This document shows, piece by piece, positions 38,711 to 47,241 of a DNA stretch of 64,000 nucleotides. Each line of letters opens with the position of its first letter. The first letter of the stretch is position 1. The DNA lies in NCBI GenBank assembly GCA_022509025.1, contig JAFLUB010000008.1, positions 1-64,000 on the forward strand, given 5' to 3'. The translations under genes were made by a program, and so were the position numbers. The notes beneath the pieces were generated by a model. That model was given only the letters and a program-made list of their open reading frames with translations, was not told the DNA's origin and searched no databases. This DNA is from Oscillospiraceae bacterium. GTDB taxonomy: Bacteria > Bacillota > Clostridia > UBA1381.

Positions 38711-39652
38711 ATGGATAAAGAATTTGAATATAACAGCCCGCTTGTCTATCAGAGGGCTGATCCGTATATATATCTGCATACGGACGGATACTATTACTTC
38801 ACGGGGACTATGCCGCAGTATGACTGTATTGAGATAAGACGCGCCAGAACTCTTAATGAGCTTCTGACCGCCGATTCATACGTTGTGTGGGTCAAGCACT
38901 CGACCGGTGAAATGGGTTCGCATATATGGGCGCCGGAGCTTCACTATATAGATGATGCGTGGTATATATATTTTACCGCCGGTGACTCGGTGGATGTGTG
39001 GGATATAAGACCGTATGTTCTTATGTGCCGTGACGTGAACCCGATAACAGGAAAGTGGGTTGAGGTTGGCAGAGTTAACGTGGGTATTGAAAGCTTCTCC
39101 CTTGATATGACAAGCTTTATTCATAAAGGAAAGCAATATACACTGTGGGCTCAGAAGGTTGTAGAAAACGGTCCATCCAATATTTATATCGCGCGTATGA
39201 AAAATCCGTGGACGCTTGCCACAAGACCGATGCTTCTGTCGACTCCGCAGTATTTTTGGGAGAAGCAGGGATTTGAGGTTAACGAAGGCCCCGCTGTTTT
39301 GCAGAGGAACGGAAAAGTTATTGTAACCTATTCCGCGTCCGATACAGGCTGGAGATACTGCATGGGTATGCTGTGGGCGGATGAGGAAAGTGATTTGATG
39401 GATAAAGTCTCATGGCATAAGAGTGACCGACCTGTGTTTATGACCTGCGAGGAAAACGGGCAGTATGGCCCGGGGCATAATAGTTTCACGACAGACCGTG
39501 GCAGAGACGTGCTTATATACCACAGCCGTAATTATAAGGAAACACCTGGAGATCCGCTGCATGATAATAACCGTCACGCAAGAGCAAAGGTGTTCGATTA
39601 TGACGAAAACGGACTGCCGGTATTCGGGAAGCCTGTAAAGAAGAACATCTAA
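38711..39652 (+). CDS. Glycoside hydrolase family 43-like enzyme
   Basis: A 313-residue five-bladed beta-propeller hydrolase with no signal peptide, so presumably cytoplasmic and acting on imported arabino- or xylo-oligosaccharides. Candidate catalytic residues are the base Asp in RADPYIYLHTDGYYYF, the pKa-modulating Asp in SFSLDMTSFIHKG and the acid Glu in EVNEGPAVLQRNGKVIVTYS, all at the usual GH43 places. IWAPELHYIDDAWYIYFTA is a further family stretch. The subfamily and exact substrate cannot be read. The ribosome site lies in a hairpin upstream. Family B repeats follow the stop. Confidence 0.86.
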   Translation: MDKEFEYNSPLVYQRADPYIYLHTDGYYYFTGTMPQYDCIEIRRARTLNELLTADSYVVWVKHSTGEMGSHIWAPELHYIDDAWYIYFTAGDSVDVWDIRPYVLMCRDVNPITGKWVEVGRVNVGIESFSLDMTSFIHKGKQYTLWAQKVVENGPSNIYIARMKNPWTLATRPMLLSTPQYFWEKQGFEVNEGPAVLQRNGKVIVTYSASDTGWRYCMGMLWADEESDLMDKVSWHKSDRPVFMTCEENGQYGPGHNSFTTDRGRDVLIYHSRNYKETPGDPLHDNNRHARAKVFDYDENGLPVFGKPVKKNI

Positions 39653-39660
39653 CGCGAAAA

Positions 39661-39966
39661 CTGAGCGGCGCATCTCACCATTTTTCGGAACTTGAAGTAT
39701 CAATATACGTCGGCGTTCCTCAAAAGGGCAATCTGCTTGCTCATTTTCCGCGTTATCAAGAGTGAAACTGAGCGGCGCATCTCACCATTTTTCGGAACTT
39801 GAAGTATAAGAACCCGACCCGCTAACGCAATATTAAATTGCGAGCGGTCACCCCGGAACCTTGTTGTTTCACAATAAGCATACGTCGGCATTCCTCAAAA
39901 GGGCAATCTGCTTGCTCATTTTCCGCGTTATCGAGAGTGAAACTGAGCGGTGCATATCACCATTTT
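39661..39966. repeat. Dispersed repeat, family B, two units plus a partial third
   Basis: Units start at 39661, 39768 and 39943 with CTGAGCGG(C/T)GCAT(C/A)TCACC. The first two continue with ATTTTTCGGAACTTGAAGTA and end with AAAGGGCAATCTGCTTGCTC and ATTTTCCGCGTTATC. The second unit carries about 68 extra bases in its middle. The array begins eight bases after a stop codon. Related copies are at 32299 (reversed) and 47197 (fragment). Confidence 0.85.
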
Positions 39967-40015
39967 TTACCATATAATTTGTATTGGTGCAATATTACGG
40001 AATGGAGAGTTAATT

Positions 40016-40873
40016 ATGAATAATATTTTACGTTTAATAACCGCTGTAATCATGTCTGTCACTATGTCAGGCTGTGAAATGCAACCTGTTGATTACACCA
40101 CTGATATTCCTGAGAATCCGCAGTTTGCCGTGCATTATATAGATGTGGGGCAGGCGGATGCGGCACTTATTGAATGTGACGGCGAAACGATGATGATAGA
40201 CGGCGGAAATGTCGCAGACAGCAAGGTTATTGCGGCATATTTGAAGAAGCAGGACATTTCGTATCTTGACTATGTTGTATGCACTCATGCGCACGAGGAT
40301 CATGTGGGCGGACTATCCGCCGCTCTGTCGGTAGCAAGTGCCGGTCATATCCTCGCGCCTGTAACAGAGGCGGACAGTAAGGCATACGGTAATTTTAAGA
40401 AAAAAGCCGATGAGCAGGGAGTTAGCATAGAACATCCGAGCGCCGGTGACACATTTCTTATGGGCAACGGACTTGTTGAAATACTTGGCCCTGTGAAAGA
40501 AAATGCGAAGGAAAAAAACAATACATCAATTGTGCTGAAAGTTACATATGGAAACACATCGTTTCTGTTTACCGGTGATGCGGAACGCAGTGAGGAAGAG
40601 GATATACTGAATACTGGAGCTGATTTAAAATCGACTGTTTTAAAGGTCGGGCATCACGGCTCAGAAACAAGCACATCATATCCGTTTTTGAGAGCTGTAA
40701 TGCCGCAGTATTCGGTTATAAGCGTCGGCGAGGGCAATTCATACGGACATCCGAATGGAGACGTGTTAAGCCGGTTAAAAGACGCGGGCAGTGAAGTTTA
40801 CAGAACGGATATAAACGGTGACATTGTAATGACGAGCGACGGACAGACCGTCACTGTTATAACGGAGAAATAA
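40016..40873 (+). CDS. ComEC-like metallo-beta-lactamase-fold lipoprotein
   Basis: A 285-residue lipoprotein (lipobox MSGC, Cys20) with a metallo-beta-lactamase domain of the ComEC/Rec2 C-terminal type. The domain starts HYIDVGQADAALIECDGETM and carries the metal motif THAHEDHVGGL, FLFTGDAER and KVGHHGSETSTSY, followed by GHPNGDVLSRLK. Stand-alone forms are thought to be extracellular nucleases or phosphodiesterases. DNA uptake cannot be claimed, since the ComEC membrane channel is absent here. GGAGAG precedes the ATG at 40016 by six bases. A terminator follows. Confidence 0.85.
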   Translation: MNNILRLITAVIMSVTMSGCEMQPVDYTTDIPENPQFAVHYIDVGQADAALIECDGETMMIDGGNVADSKVIAAYLKKQDISYLDYVVCTHAHEDHVGGLSAALSVASAGHILAPVTEADSKAYGNFKKKADEQGVSIEHPSAGDTFLMGNGLVEILGPVKENAKEKNNTSIVLKVTYGNTSFLFTGDAERSEEEDILNTGADLKSTVLKVGHHGSETSTSYPFLRAVMPQYSVISVGEGNSYGHPNGDVLSRLKDAGSEVYRTDINGDIVMTSDGQTVTVITEK

Positions 40874-40875
40874 TT

Positions 40876-40920
40876 AAAAAATCATATCAGAACTGATTAG
40901 GTTTTGATATGATTTTTTTA
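40876..40920 (+). terminator. Terminator after the MBL lipoprotein gene
   Basis: AAAAAATCATATCA pairs with TGATATGATTTTTT around 16 bases, with T residues after it. It may also serve the convergent GH43 gene. Confidence 0.85.
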
Positions 40921-40940
40921 GTCTTAATTGTTGTTTTGTA

Positions 40941-41867
40941 TCACTTTAATTCAATAGCGATTTCCTTATTTCTGTCACACACGAGTATACCGTCTTTAAC
41001 TTCAAGCATAGCCGCCTGAATTGATGTACGCCGTTCGTAAGAATTAGTGTCATCAAGCATATTTCCTTTTCTTTCAGGATGAGTGAAGTAGAAGATATAC
41101 GCCTTATCACCGTTTACATGAACATCGGCGTGGTTTGCCATAACTCCGTCGTCCTTGCGCTTTCCGCCCTTTTCGAGTATACGCTCATTTTGTTTTGTCC
41201 AGCTTGTGAGGTCAGATGAATAGTATACATCAAGACCGTTCCAGCAGTCAGTTATCATCCAGTACTTTCCCCGGAACTCAAACACGTTTGGGCCTTCATG
41301 CGAAACATCATCCGCAGCACAGCCTTTAACCTCCCAATTATTTAAATCCGCGCTGTCAGCGTAGTAAGTATGCGAGTCTCTTTCCTCGTCCTTATACCAC
41401 ATTCTGAATATCCCGTCAGGCATACGGAAAATACACGCGTCAATGACCCTTTCGGAATTTAAGTTTAGCTTGCTTTCAAATGTCCAGTTTATAAGATCAT
41501 GAGAGGTATAATGCAAAATATATCTCGGATGATTCCAGTCAGACGGAATACCGGGAACGTAGCTTACATACATATGATATAACCCTTCATGGCGTATGAT
41601 TTCCGGCGCCCAGTAGGTGTTGCGCCCGCTTTCATATTCAAGACCTTTACATATACCTATATATTCCCATGAATTACCGTTGTCATGGCTTTCGGCAATG
41701 CCGATATCCGAGCCGTGTACCCACATAACGCCCTCTTCTTCCGCGTCTGCGCGGCGCGCTGTGTAGAACATATAATGAGTCCCTTTTTCCTCATTATAAA
41801 TAACAACAGGGTCGGAAGCTCCGTTATGTATAGGGTCGGTAAATAATGGCGAGTTAGCTGTTTTCAT
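40941..41867 (-). CDS. Glycoside hydrolase family 43/32-like enzyme
   Basis: A 308-residue beta-propeller protein without a signal peptide. NGASDPVVIYNEEKGTHYMF holds the candidate base Asp, ERVIDACIFRMPDGIFRMWY the second acidic residue and VSHEGPNVFEFRGKYWMITD the candidate acid Glu. The repeated blade pattern (WAPEIIRHEGLYHMYVSYV, DVYYSSDLTSWTKQ) fits clan GH-F/J hydrolases. The substrate is not determinable. It is transcribed towards the MBL gene and away from the phosphate operon. Confidence 0.78.
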   Translation of the reverse strand: MKTANSPLFTDPIHNGASDPVVIYNEEKGTHYMFYTARRADAEEEGVMWVHGSDIGIAESHDNGNSWEYIGICKGLEYESGRNTYWAPEIIRHEGLYHMYVSYVPGIPSDWNHPRYILHYTSHDLINWTFESKLNLNSERVIDACIFRMPDGIFRMWYKDEERDSHTYYADSADLNNWEVKGCAADDVSHEGPNVFEFRGKYWMITDCWNGLDVYYSSDLTSWTKQNERILEKGGKRKDDGVMANHADVHVNGDKAYIFYFTHPERKGNMLDDTNSYERRTSIQAAMLEVKDGILVCDRNKEIAIELK

Positions 41868-42002
41868 ATTTCAGAAATCCTTTCTTAGATAATATATTTG
41901 AGGCTATTGTACATCATAAAGCATAATATGTCAATTACAGAAAAAATTAAAATTTAATGTTTTCAAATAAACTAAAATGTGTTAGAATATGTATGATAAA
42001 GA

Positions 42003-42057
42003 TTTTACATAAATTTAAGATAGACTTGAATACAATTTTACATTGATATTGTATAAT
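42003..42057 (+). promoter_or_regulatory. Pho-box-like array and -10 element of the phosphate operon
   Basis: Four 11-base-spaced hexamer-type repeats begin at 42003 (TTTTACAT), 42014 (TTTAAGAT), 42025 (CTTGAATA) and 42036 (TTTTACAT), followed by TATAAT at 42052 with no recognisable -35. This is the layout of PhoP-activated class I promoters in Bacillus subtilis (TT-A/C/T-ACA repeats covering about -60 to -20). The downstream genes encode a phosphate symporter and a PhoP/PhoR-like pair. Confidence 0.6.
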
Positions 42058-42099
42058 TTTTTTGGAGAATTTAGCAAAAGATACTAAAGAGGTGAATTT

Positions 42100-43875
42100 A
42101 TGAACATATTTCAGATATTCCAGATGTTCGGCGGACTTGCAATGTTCCTTTACGGAATGAACGTAATGGGCGACGGACTGAAAAGATTGGGCGGCGGTAA
42201 GCTTGAGGTGATACTCGAGAAACTCACGTCCAATAAGCTGATGGGGGTTTTACTGGGTGCTGTTGTAACAGCGGTTATTCAGTCATCAGGTGCGACTACC
42301 GTTATGGTTGTAGGTTTCGTAAACTCCGGCATTATGAAGCTTACTCAGTCGCTGAGTGTTATGATGGGAGCGAATATAGGTACAACGGTAACGGCATGGA
42401 TACTGAGTCTTTCAGGGGTGCATGGAGACAGCCTTTTGGCGAATATTGTCAAGCCTGAGAATTTCACTCCTATTCTTGCTATGATAGGTATTATACTGCT
42501 CATGGCAACGAAGAGTGATAAGAATAAGAATATCGGTAATATTCTTGTAGGCTTTGCGGTGCTCATGTTCGGTATGACTACTATGTCATCATCAGTTGCG
42601 GACTTGGGAGATTCACCGGCATTCGCACATTTGCTCCTGATGTTCTCAAACCCTGTTCTGGGACTTATCGCCGGCGCGATTCTTACGGCGGTAATTCAGT
42701 CATCGTCCGCATCGGTCGGTGTTTTGCAGGCATTGAGCGCGACCGGGCAGATAACATTCGGTACTGCGATGCCGATACTGTTGGGACAGAATATAGGAGC
42801 AAGTATCACGGCGCTTATTTCGTGTATAGGAACGAGTAAAAACGCTAAGCGCGCTGCGGTGGCGAACCTCTACATAAAGATTATAAGCGCAATATTATTC
42901 CTTATAGTGTTTTATTCGCTTAATGCTCTGCTGAAACTGACGATTATGGATTCATCGATAAATGCTCTGAATATTGCTATTATTCATACGCTGTTTAACG
43001 TTATTTCAACATTGGTGCTTCTTCCGTTCACCGGTCTTATTGAGAAACTGGTTCGTCTTACAATCAAAGAGGGTGCGGAAAAAAGCTCGTTCCCTATTCT
43101 GGAAGAACGATTTTTGCAGACGCCGTCCTTTGCGGTTGAACAGTGTATGGCGCTTGCGACAAGCATGGCGTATATAGTTAAGGACAGTTTCACATTGGCT
43201 CAGGAATGCGTTGCTAAATATTCTGAAAAGATTGATAAGCTTGTTATAGAAAATGAGAACATGGCGGACGAATATGAAGATGCTCTTGGTGCGTATCTGA
43301 TAAAGCTCAGCGCACAGGATCTGAGCAAAAGTGATTCTCAGAAGGTTTCGATTCTTCTTCATGCGATATCCGATTTTGAGAAAATGACTGACTATACATC
43401 CGATCTTGTGTTCACCGCAAGAGAAAAAATGAATAAGGATGTTCATTTCTCAGATAAGGCGAGACAGGAGATTACTATTATGGTGAGTGCCGTAAGCGAG
43501 ATAATCGACCTTACGATAAACGCATTTTCAAATGATGACGTACAGATAGCAAATAAGGTCGAACCGCTTGAAGAGATTATAGACAGACTGCGCAATGAAC
43601 TCAAAAACCGTCATATAAGACGTATGAAGGAAGGACGCTGCAGTGTAAATCAGGGATTTGTATTCACAGACTATATAACGTCGCTTGAGAAGATATCCGA
43701 CCACTGCGCGAATGTGGCGGCTGCTATTATTGAGATGAATGATGAGAATTACGATGTTCATAATATAATGAGTCTGAGACGTGACCGCGACGAATATAAG
43801 GAGCTTTGCGTTGAGTTCAGCAAGAAATACGCGTTGCCGTTTTCTGCTTCGGGAGATGCTGAAGCAAACGTCTGA
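42100..43875 (+). CDS. Na/phosphate cotransporter with C-terminal PhoU-like domain
   Basis: A 591-residue NptA/YjbB-type transporter. Residues 1-330 contain two inverted membrane repeats, each with the signature QSS (AVVTAVIQSSGATTVMVVGF and ILTAVIQSSSASVGVLQAL), and GANIGTTVTAW and GQNIGASITAL loops. Residues about 350-560 are helical and resemble PhoU, which usually links phosphate flux to a PhoR kinase. AGAGGTG lies six bases before the ATG. It is followed after 20 bases by a response regulator and a kinase, so transport and sensing are one operon. Direction of flux (import or export) is not decided by sequence. Confidence 0.93.
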   Translation: MNIFQIFQMFGGLAMFLYGMNVMGDGLKRLGGGKLEVILEKLTSNKLMGVLLGAVVTAVIQSSGATTVMVVGFVNSGIMKLTQSLSVMMGANIGTTVTAWILSLSGVHGDSLLANIVKPENFTPILAMIGIILLMATKSDKNKNIGNILVGFAVLMFGMTTMSSSVADLGDSPAFAHLLLMFSNPVLGLIAGAILTAVIQSSSASVGVLQALSATGQITFGTAMPILLGQNIGASITALISCIGTSKNAKRAAVANLYIKIISAILFLIVFYSLNALLKLTIMDSSINALNIAIIHTLFNVISTLVLLPFTGLIEKLVRLTIKEGAEKSSFPILEERFLQTPSFAVEQCMALATSMAYIVKDSFTLAQECVAKYSEKIDKLVIENENMADEYEDALGAYLIKLSAQDLSKSDSQKVSILLHAISDFEKMTDYTSDLVFTAREKMNKDVHFSDKARQEITIMVSAVSEIIDLTINAFSNDDVQIANKVEPLEEIIDRLRNELKNRHIRRMKEGRCSVNQGFVFTDYITSLEKISDHCANVAAAIIEMNDENYDVHNIMSLRRDRDEYKELCVEFSKKYALPFSASGDAEANV

Positions 43876-43895
43876 ACCGCACAGGAGGGATAATT

Positions 43896-44561
43896 ATGCA
43901 TAGAATATACTGTGTTGAAGACGATGAAGGTATCAGAGACCTTATAACCTATGCCGTGAAGTCCGCAGGATTTGAGGCGGAGGGTTTTGAAAGCGCGGCA
44001 TCTTTTGAAGAACGCTTAAATGCATCCGTGCCTTCCATGGTATTGCTTGACATAATGCTTCCCGATAAGGATGGAATAGATATTTTAAAAGATATAAGAA
44101 ACAATGAAAGAACAAAAAATTTACCCGTGATAATGATAACGGCAAAGGGAACAGAAAGCGATAAAGTCAAAGGATTTGATAACGGTGCGGATGATTATGT
44201 AACGAAACCATTCGGTGTGATGGAGCTTATTTCAAGGATAAAAGCCGTGCTTCGTCGGAGTGCTGCGTCAAACACAGACGTTATAGATTATAAGGGGATA
44301 ATTCTTGACAGTCAAAGCCGCAGCGTGAAAGTAGACGGAAATGATATCGCGGTTACATTCAAGGAATTTGAACTTTTAAAATACCTTATGACTCATAAGG
44401 GTACGGTTGTACCGCGCGAGGTGCTGCTGGAAAAAATATGGGGGTACCATTTTGAAGGCGAGAGCAGAACTCTTGACGTGCACATAGGAAGTCTGCGTCA
44501 CAAGCTGGGCGCTAAGGGTAAATGTATAGAAACCATAAGGAATGTGGGATATAAAATATGA
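43896..44561 (+). CDS. OmpR/PhoB-family response regulator
   Basis: A 221-residue two-domain regulator. The receiver (1-115) has the acidic pocket ED/D, the phospho-acceptor Asp52 (VLLDIMLPDKDG), a Thr switch (MITAKG) and Lys (YVTKPFG). The winged-helix effector (125-221) ends VRHKLGAKGKCIETIRNVGY-KI type (SLRHKLG, IRNVGYKI). With its gene neighbours it is a PhoP/PhoB-like phosphate regulator and would be expected to bind the Pho-like array at 42003. ATGA overlap with the kinase gene couples the two. Confidence 0.92.
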   Translation: MHRIYCVEDDEGIRDLITYAVKSAGFEAEGFESAASFEERLNASVPSMVLLDIMLPDKDGIDILKDIRNNERTKNLPVIMITAKGTESDKVKGFDNGADDYVTKPFGVMELISRIKAVLRRSAASNTDVIDYKGIILDSQSRSVKVDGNDIAVTFKEFELLKYLMTHKGTVVPREVLLEKIWGYHFEGESRTLDVHIGSLRHKLGAKGKCIETIRNVGYKI

Positions 44562-45427
44562 GGGGAATCATAAATTATATAAAAAAACAGCTCACACAAA
44601 ATATAATTGACCAGATAAACAGCATTGATATAAATAATATCAGAGAGGCGGAAATTTACGATGAATTAAAGCCGTTCTTTGAACGTATAGCCAATGAAAA
44701 CGAAGAAAGAGCGCGCGCGGAAAAAATCCGCCGTGAATTCACGGCTAATGTATCGCATGAACTGAAAACACCGGTCACAACTATTTCGGGATACGCTCAG
44801 ATGATAAATAACGGCATGGCAAAGCCTGAGGATATTAAAGAATTCAGCAAAAAAATAGAAAAAGAATCAGATAGACTTCTGCATCTGATAGATGATATAA
44901 TAAACCTGTCCAATCTTGACGAGACGGACAGTATTGAGGACGCTCAGACGCTTGATTTATCGCATATCACGGAGGAAGCGATACGCGTGATTGAAAAGTC
45001 AGCAAAAGAAAGGAATATTCAGATATTCTACAGCCATACTCCTGCGTTTATCCGAGGTAATGCAACGCTTATAGGAGAGCTTGTGTACAATTTGCTCGAT
45101 AACGCTGTGAAATATAATAAGGAAAACGGCAGCATAACTGTGTTTGTTGGTGAGCATAGCGACGGCGTGGAATTTTCCGTAGAGGATACGGGAATAGGTA
45201 TACCGGAGGAGGATACGGAGAGGATTTTTGAACGGTTTTACCGTGTGGATAAAAGTCACTCTAAAAAAGTGGGCGGCACTGGTTTGGGGCTTTCTATTGT
45301 AAAGCATGTCTGCGCATGCCATAACGCTAAGATAAGTGTAAAAAGCGAAGTGGGTAAGGGCACAATCATGTATGTTGCTTTTCCAAAGGATACCACCGGG
45401 CTATATGATTTATCGCATACCGTTTAA
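44558..45427 (+). CDS. PhoR-like sensor histidine kinase without membrane segments
   Basis: A 289-residue kinase. The HisKA helix carries His67 (ANVSHELKTPVTTISGYAQM), and the ATPase domain has LLDNAVKYN (N box), EDTGIGIP (G1), the F box RIFERFYRVD and GGTGLGLSIVKH (G2). The first 55 residues are charged helix with no transmembrane or PAS domain. PhoR homologues normally have an N-terminal sensor of 200-300 residues. The kinase therefore must sense through protein contact, probably the PhoU-like domain of the upstream transporter. A family A repeat starts three bases after the stop. Confidence 0.9.
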   Translation: MRGIINYIKKQLTQNIIDQINSIDINNIREAEIYDELKPFFERIANENEERARAEKIRREFTANVSHELKTPVTTISGYAQMINNGMAKPEDIKEFSKKIEKESDRLLHLIDDIINLSNLDETDSIEDAQTLDLSHITEEAIRVIEKSAKERNIQIFYSHTPAFIRGNATLIGELVYNLLDNAVKYNKENGSITVFVGEHSDGVEFSVEDTGIGIPEEDTERIFERFYRVDKSHSKKVGGTGLGLSIVKHVCACHNAKISVKSEVGKGTIMYVAFPKDTTGLYDLSHTV

Positions 45428-45429
45428 GG

Positions 45430-45565
45430 GTATACACACTGTAATTATAAAACAAAAAATTGAGTTTATGAAAATGCCTTTAAACTACGAACAAAACTCA
45501 CCACTCAGAGTGACCTTGTGCGCCGTCGGGTGAGGTTTGTCCGTTGGGCATCTAAATTAGATCAG
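45430..45565. repeat. Dispersed palindromic repeat, family A, copy 4 (divergent)
   Basis: Keeps GCCTTTAAACTACGAAC, AAAACTCACCACTC-GAGT and GCGCCGTCGGGTGAG. The left arm is degenerate and the outer CAGCCC end is lost (ATCAGACA instead). Confidence 0.75.
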
Positions 45566-45578
45566 ACACAGAATAGTG

Positions 45579-45607
45579 TTGACAACTTCCAAAAATATTG
45601 GTATAAT
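45579..45607 (+). promoter_or_regulatory. Consensus promoter of trpE
   Basis: TTGACA and TATAAT are spaced by exactly 17 bases. The start point would be about 110 bases before the trpE ATG, leaving a long leader. Confidence 0.8.
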
Positions 45608-45610
45608 TAC

Positions 45611-45671
45611 AGCATTAGATGAGACGAGATTAGTATTAAATAGTGAAAATTCTATGTCTTTTTCTAATGCG
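45611..45671 (+). promoter_or_regulatory. Structured trpE leader
   Basis: GCATTAGA (45612-45619) pairs with TCTAATGC (45663-45670), closing a 43-base AU-rich interior, followed by an AAAAAGGCTTTG-T6 stretch. It could be an attenuation region. There is no Trp-codon leader peptide and no T-box consensus, so the mechanism, if any, is unknown. Confidence 0.35.
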
Positions 45672-45722
45672 AAAAAGGCTTTGTTTTTTGTATAGAAACT
45701 GTGTAAGAAGGGGAGAAGGTAT

Positions 45723-47195
45723 ATGTTTAACTTAACCGTAGAAGAGGTAAAGGAGCTGTCAAAGGAATATAATATGATTCCTCTGACGCTCGAGTGCTAT
45801 GCGGATATGGATACGCCGATAAGTGTGTTCAAGCGTATGCAGACGGAAAAGGATTGCTTTCTCTTGGAAAGTATAGGACAGAATCATGTCACCGCAAGAT
45901 TTTCGTTTATAGGCAGAAATCCGTTTGTGAGTTTTCAGAGCTTGGGAGATAAGATAACAATAACGGATTATACAGGCAAGGTAAACACGTATACAGGCAA
46001 ACCTATGCAGGAACTGGAAAAGCTTGTGACAAGCTATAGAGCGCCTAAGCTTAATGATATACCGTCGTTTAACGGCGGTGCGGTAGGTTTTTTTGCGTAT
46101 GATATTATCCGTCAGTATGAATACCTGCCGGATATCAATACGGATGAGCTTGGTATACCGGATATGCAGTTCATGCTTATGGATGAAATAATTGCCTTTG
46201 ACCATATAAGACAAAAGCTTGTTATAGTGGTTAATATCCATGCCGAAGGCGATATTGAAGCACAGTACAGAAAGGCTACTCTGAGACTTCTCGATATACG
46301 TGAGGAAATGAGCGACTTGTCGGCACTTATGAAAAAGGAAAAGCGCGAATATCGTTCTGTGTCAAAAATGGAGTCAAATATGACTAAGGAGCAGTTCTGC
46401 GCCAACGTTGAGAAGGCAAAGGAATATATCAGAAATGGGGATATTTTCCAGGTTGTGCTGTCGCAGCGGTTCACGGTTGAAACAAATGAAAACCCGTTTA
46501 ATGTCTACAGAGCGTTGAGACTTATCAATCCGTCTCCGTATATGTATTATCTGGATTTTGGTGATTATCAGATTGTCGGAGCGTCACCTGAAATGCTTGT
46601 GAGAGTGGAAAACGGAATTGTGCAGACCGGACCTATAGCCGGTACCCGTCCGCGAGGCAAAACAATTGAGGAGGATATGGCTCTTGAAGAGGAACTGCTT
46701 AACGATGAAAAGGAGATAGCAGAGCATACAATGCTTGTGGATTTGGGCAGAAACGATGTGGGCAGAGTCAGTGAATTCGGTTCCGTGAAGGTGACGCGGT
46801 TTAAGTATGTTGAGCGTTTCTCTCATGTTATGCATATCATATCAGATGTTGAGGGTAAGCTCAGGAGTGATAAATCATGTTTTGATGCGCTCGGCTCTAC
46901 ACTTCCCGCCGGAACTCTTTCCGGTGCTCCGAAAATCCGGGCTATGGAAATTATTGATGAACTTGAAAATACTAAGCGTTCGACATACGGAGGTGCAGTC
47001 AGCTATATCAGCTTCAACGGCAATTTTGACAGTTGCATAACAATCCGCACAGGCGTGTTTAAGGACGGCAAAGCCTATATCCAGGCAGGAGGCGGTATTG
47101 TATATGACTCTGTGCCGGAGAATGAGTATCAGGAGTCAGTCAACAAAGCATCGGCGGTATTAAGAGCAATAGAAAAGGCAGGCGACGTGACGTGA
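45723..47195 (+). CDS. trpE: Anthranilate synthase component I
   Basis: A 490-residue chorismate-using enzyme that forms anthranilate with ammonia from TrpG. The N-terminal LLESIGQNHVTARFSFIGRN includes the LLES element of the tryptophan feedback site, which favours TrpE over PabB. The chorismate-binding core has GDIFQVVLSQRF, PSPYMYYLDFG, VGASPEMLVRVENG, PIAGTRPRGKT, ERFSHVMHIISDVEG, LPAGTLSGAPKIRAMEIID and IQAGGGIVYDS. GGGGAGAAGG lies upstream of the ATG. trpG follows after 46 bases containing a repeat fragment. The rest of the trp pathway is not in the window. Confidence 0.96.
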   Translation: MFNLTVEEVKELSKEYNMIPLTLECYADMDTPISVFKRMQTEKDCFLLESIGQNHVTARFSFIGRNPFVSFQSLGDKITITDYTGKVNTYTGKPMQELEKLVTSYRAPKLNDIPSFNGGAVGFFAYDIIRQYEYLPDINTDELGIPDMQFMLMDEIIAFDHIRQKLVIVVNIHAEGDIEAQYRKATLRLLDIREEMSDLSALMKKEKREYRSVSKMESNMTKEQFCANVEKAKEYIRNGDIFQVVLSQRFTVETNENPFNVYRALRLINPSPYMYYLDFGDYQIVGASPEMLVRVENGIVQTGPIAGTRPRGKTIEEDMALEEELLNDEKEIAEHTMLVDLGRNDVGRVSEFGSVKVTRFKYVERFSHVMHIISDVEGKLRSDKSCFDALGSTLPAGTLSGAPKIRAMEIIDELENTKRSTYGGAVSYISFNGNFDSCITIRTGVFKDGKAYIQAGGGIVYDSVPENEYQESVNKASAVLRAIEKAGDVT

Positions 47196-47196
47196 A

Positions 47197-47230
47197 AATA
47201 AGCGTCGCATCTCACCATTATCGCCGAAGG
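47197..47230. repeat. Family B repeat fragment between trpE and trpG
   Basis: AAGCGTCGCATCTCACCATT matches the head of family B units (GAGCGGCGCATCTCACCATT), then diverges. It begins directly after the trpE stop and ends at the trpG ribosome site. Confidence 0.6.
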
Positions 47231-47241
47231 AGGGGAATAAT

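Noticed and set aside
39661-39966. Regularly repeated intergenic blocks that could suggest a small CRISPR array
   Set aside because: Only two full units of unequal length with long conserved bodies and no spacer-like unique segments of constant size; no cas gene nearby. They fit a dispersed repeat family.
40016-40873. DNA-uptake (ComEC) protein
   Set aside because: Only the soluble metallo-beta-lactamase domain with a lipobox is present. The membrane channel of ComEC is missing, so a competence role is not supported.
45611-45722. T-box or TRAP control of trpE
   Set aside because: No T-box consensus (AGGGTGG type), no specifier-loop arrangement, no series of NAG triplets and no Trp-rich leader peptide.
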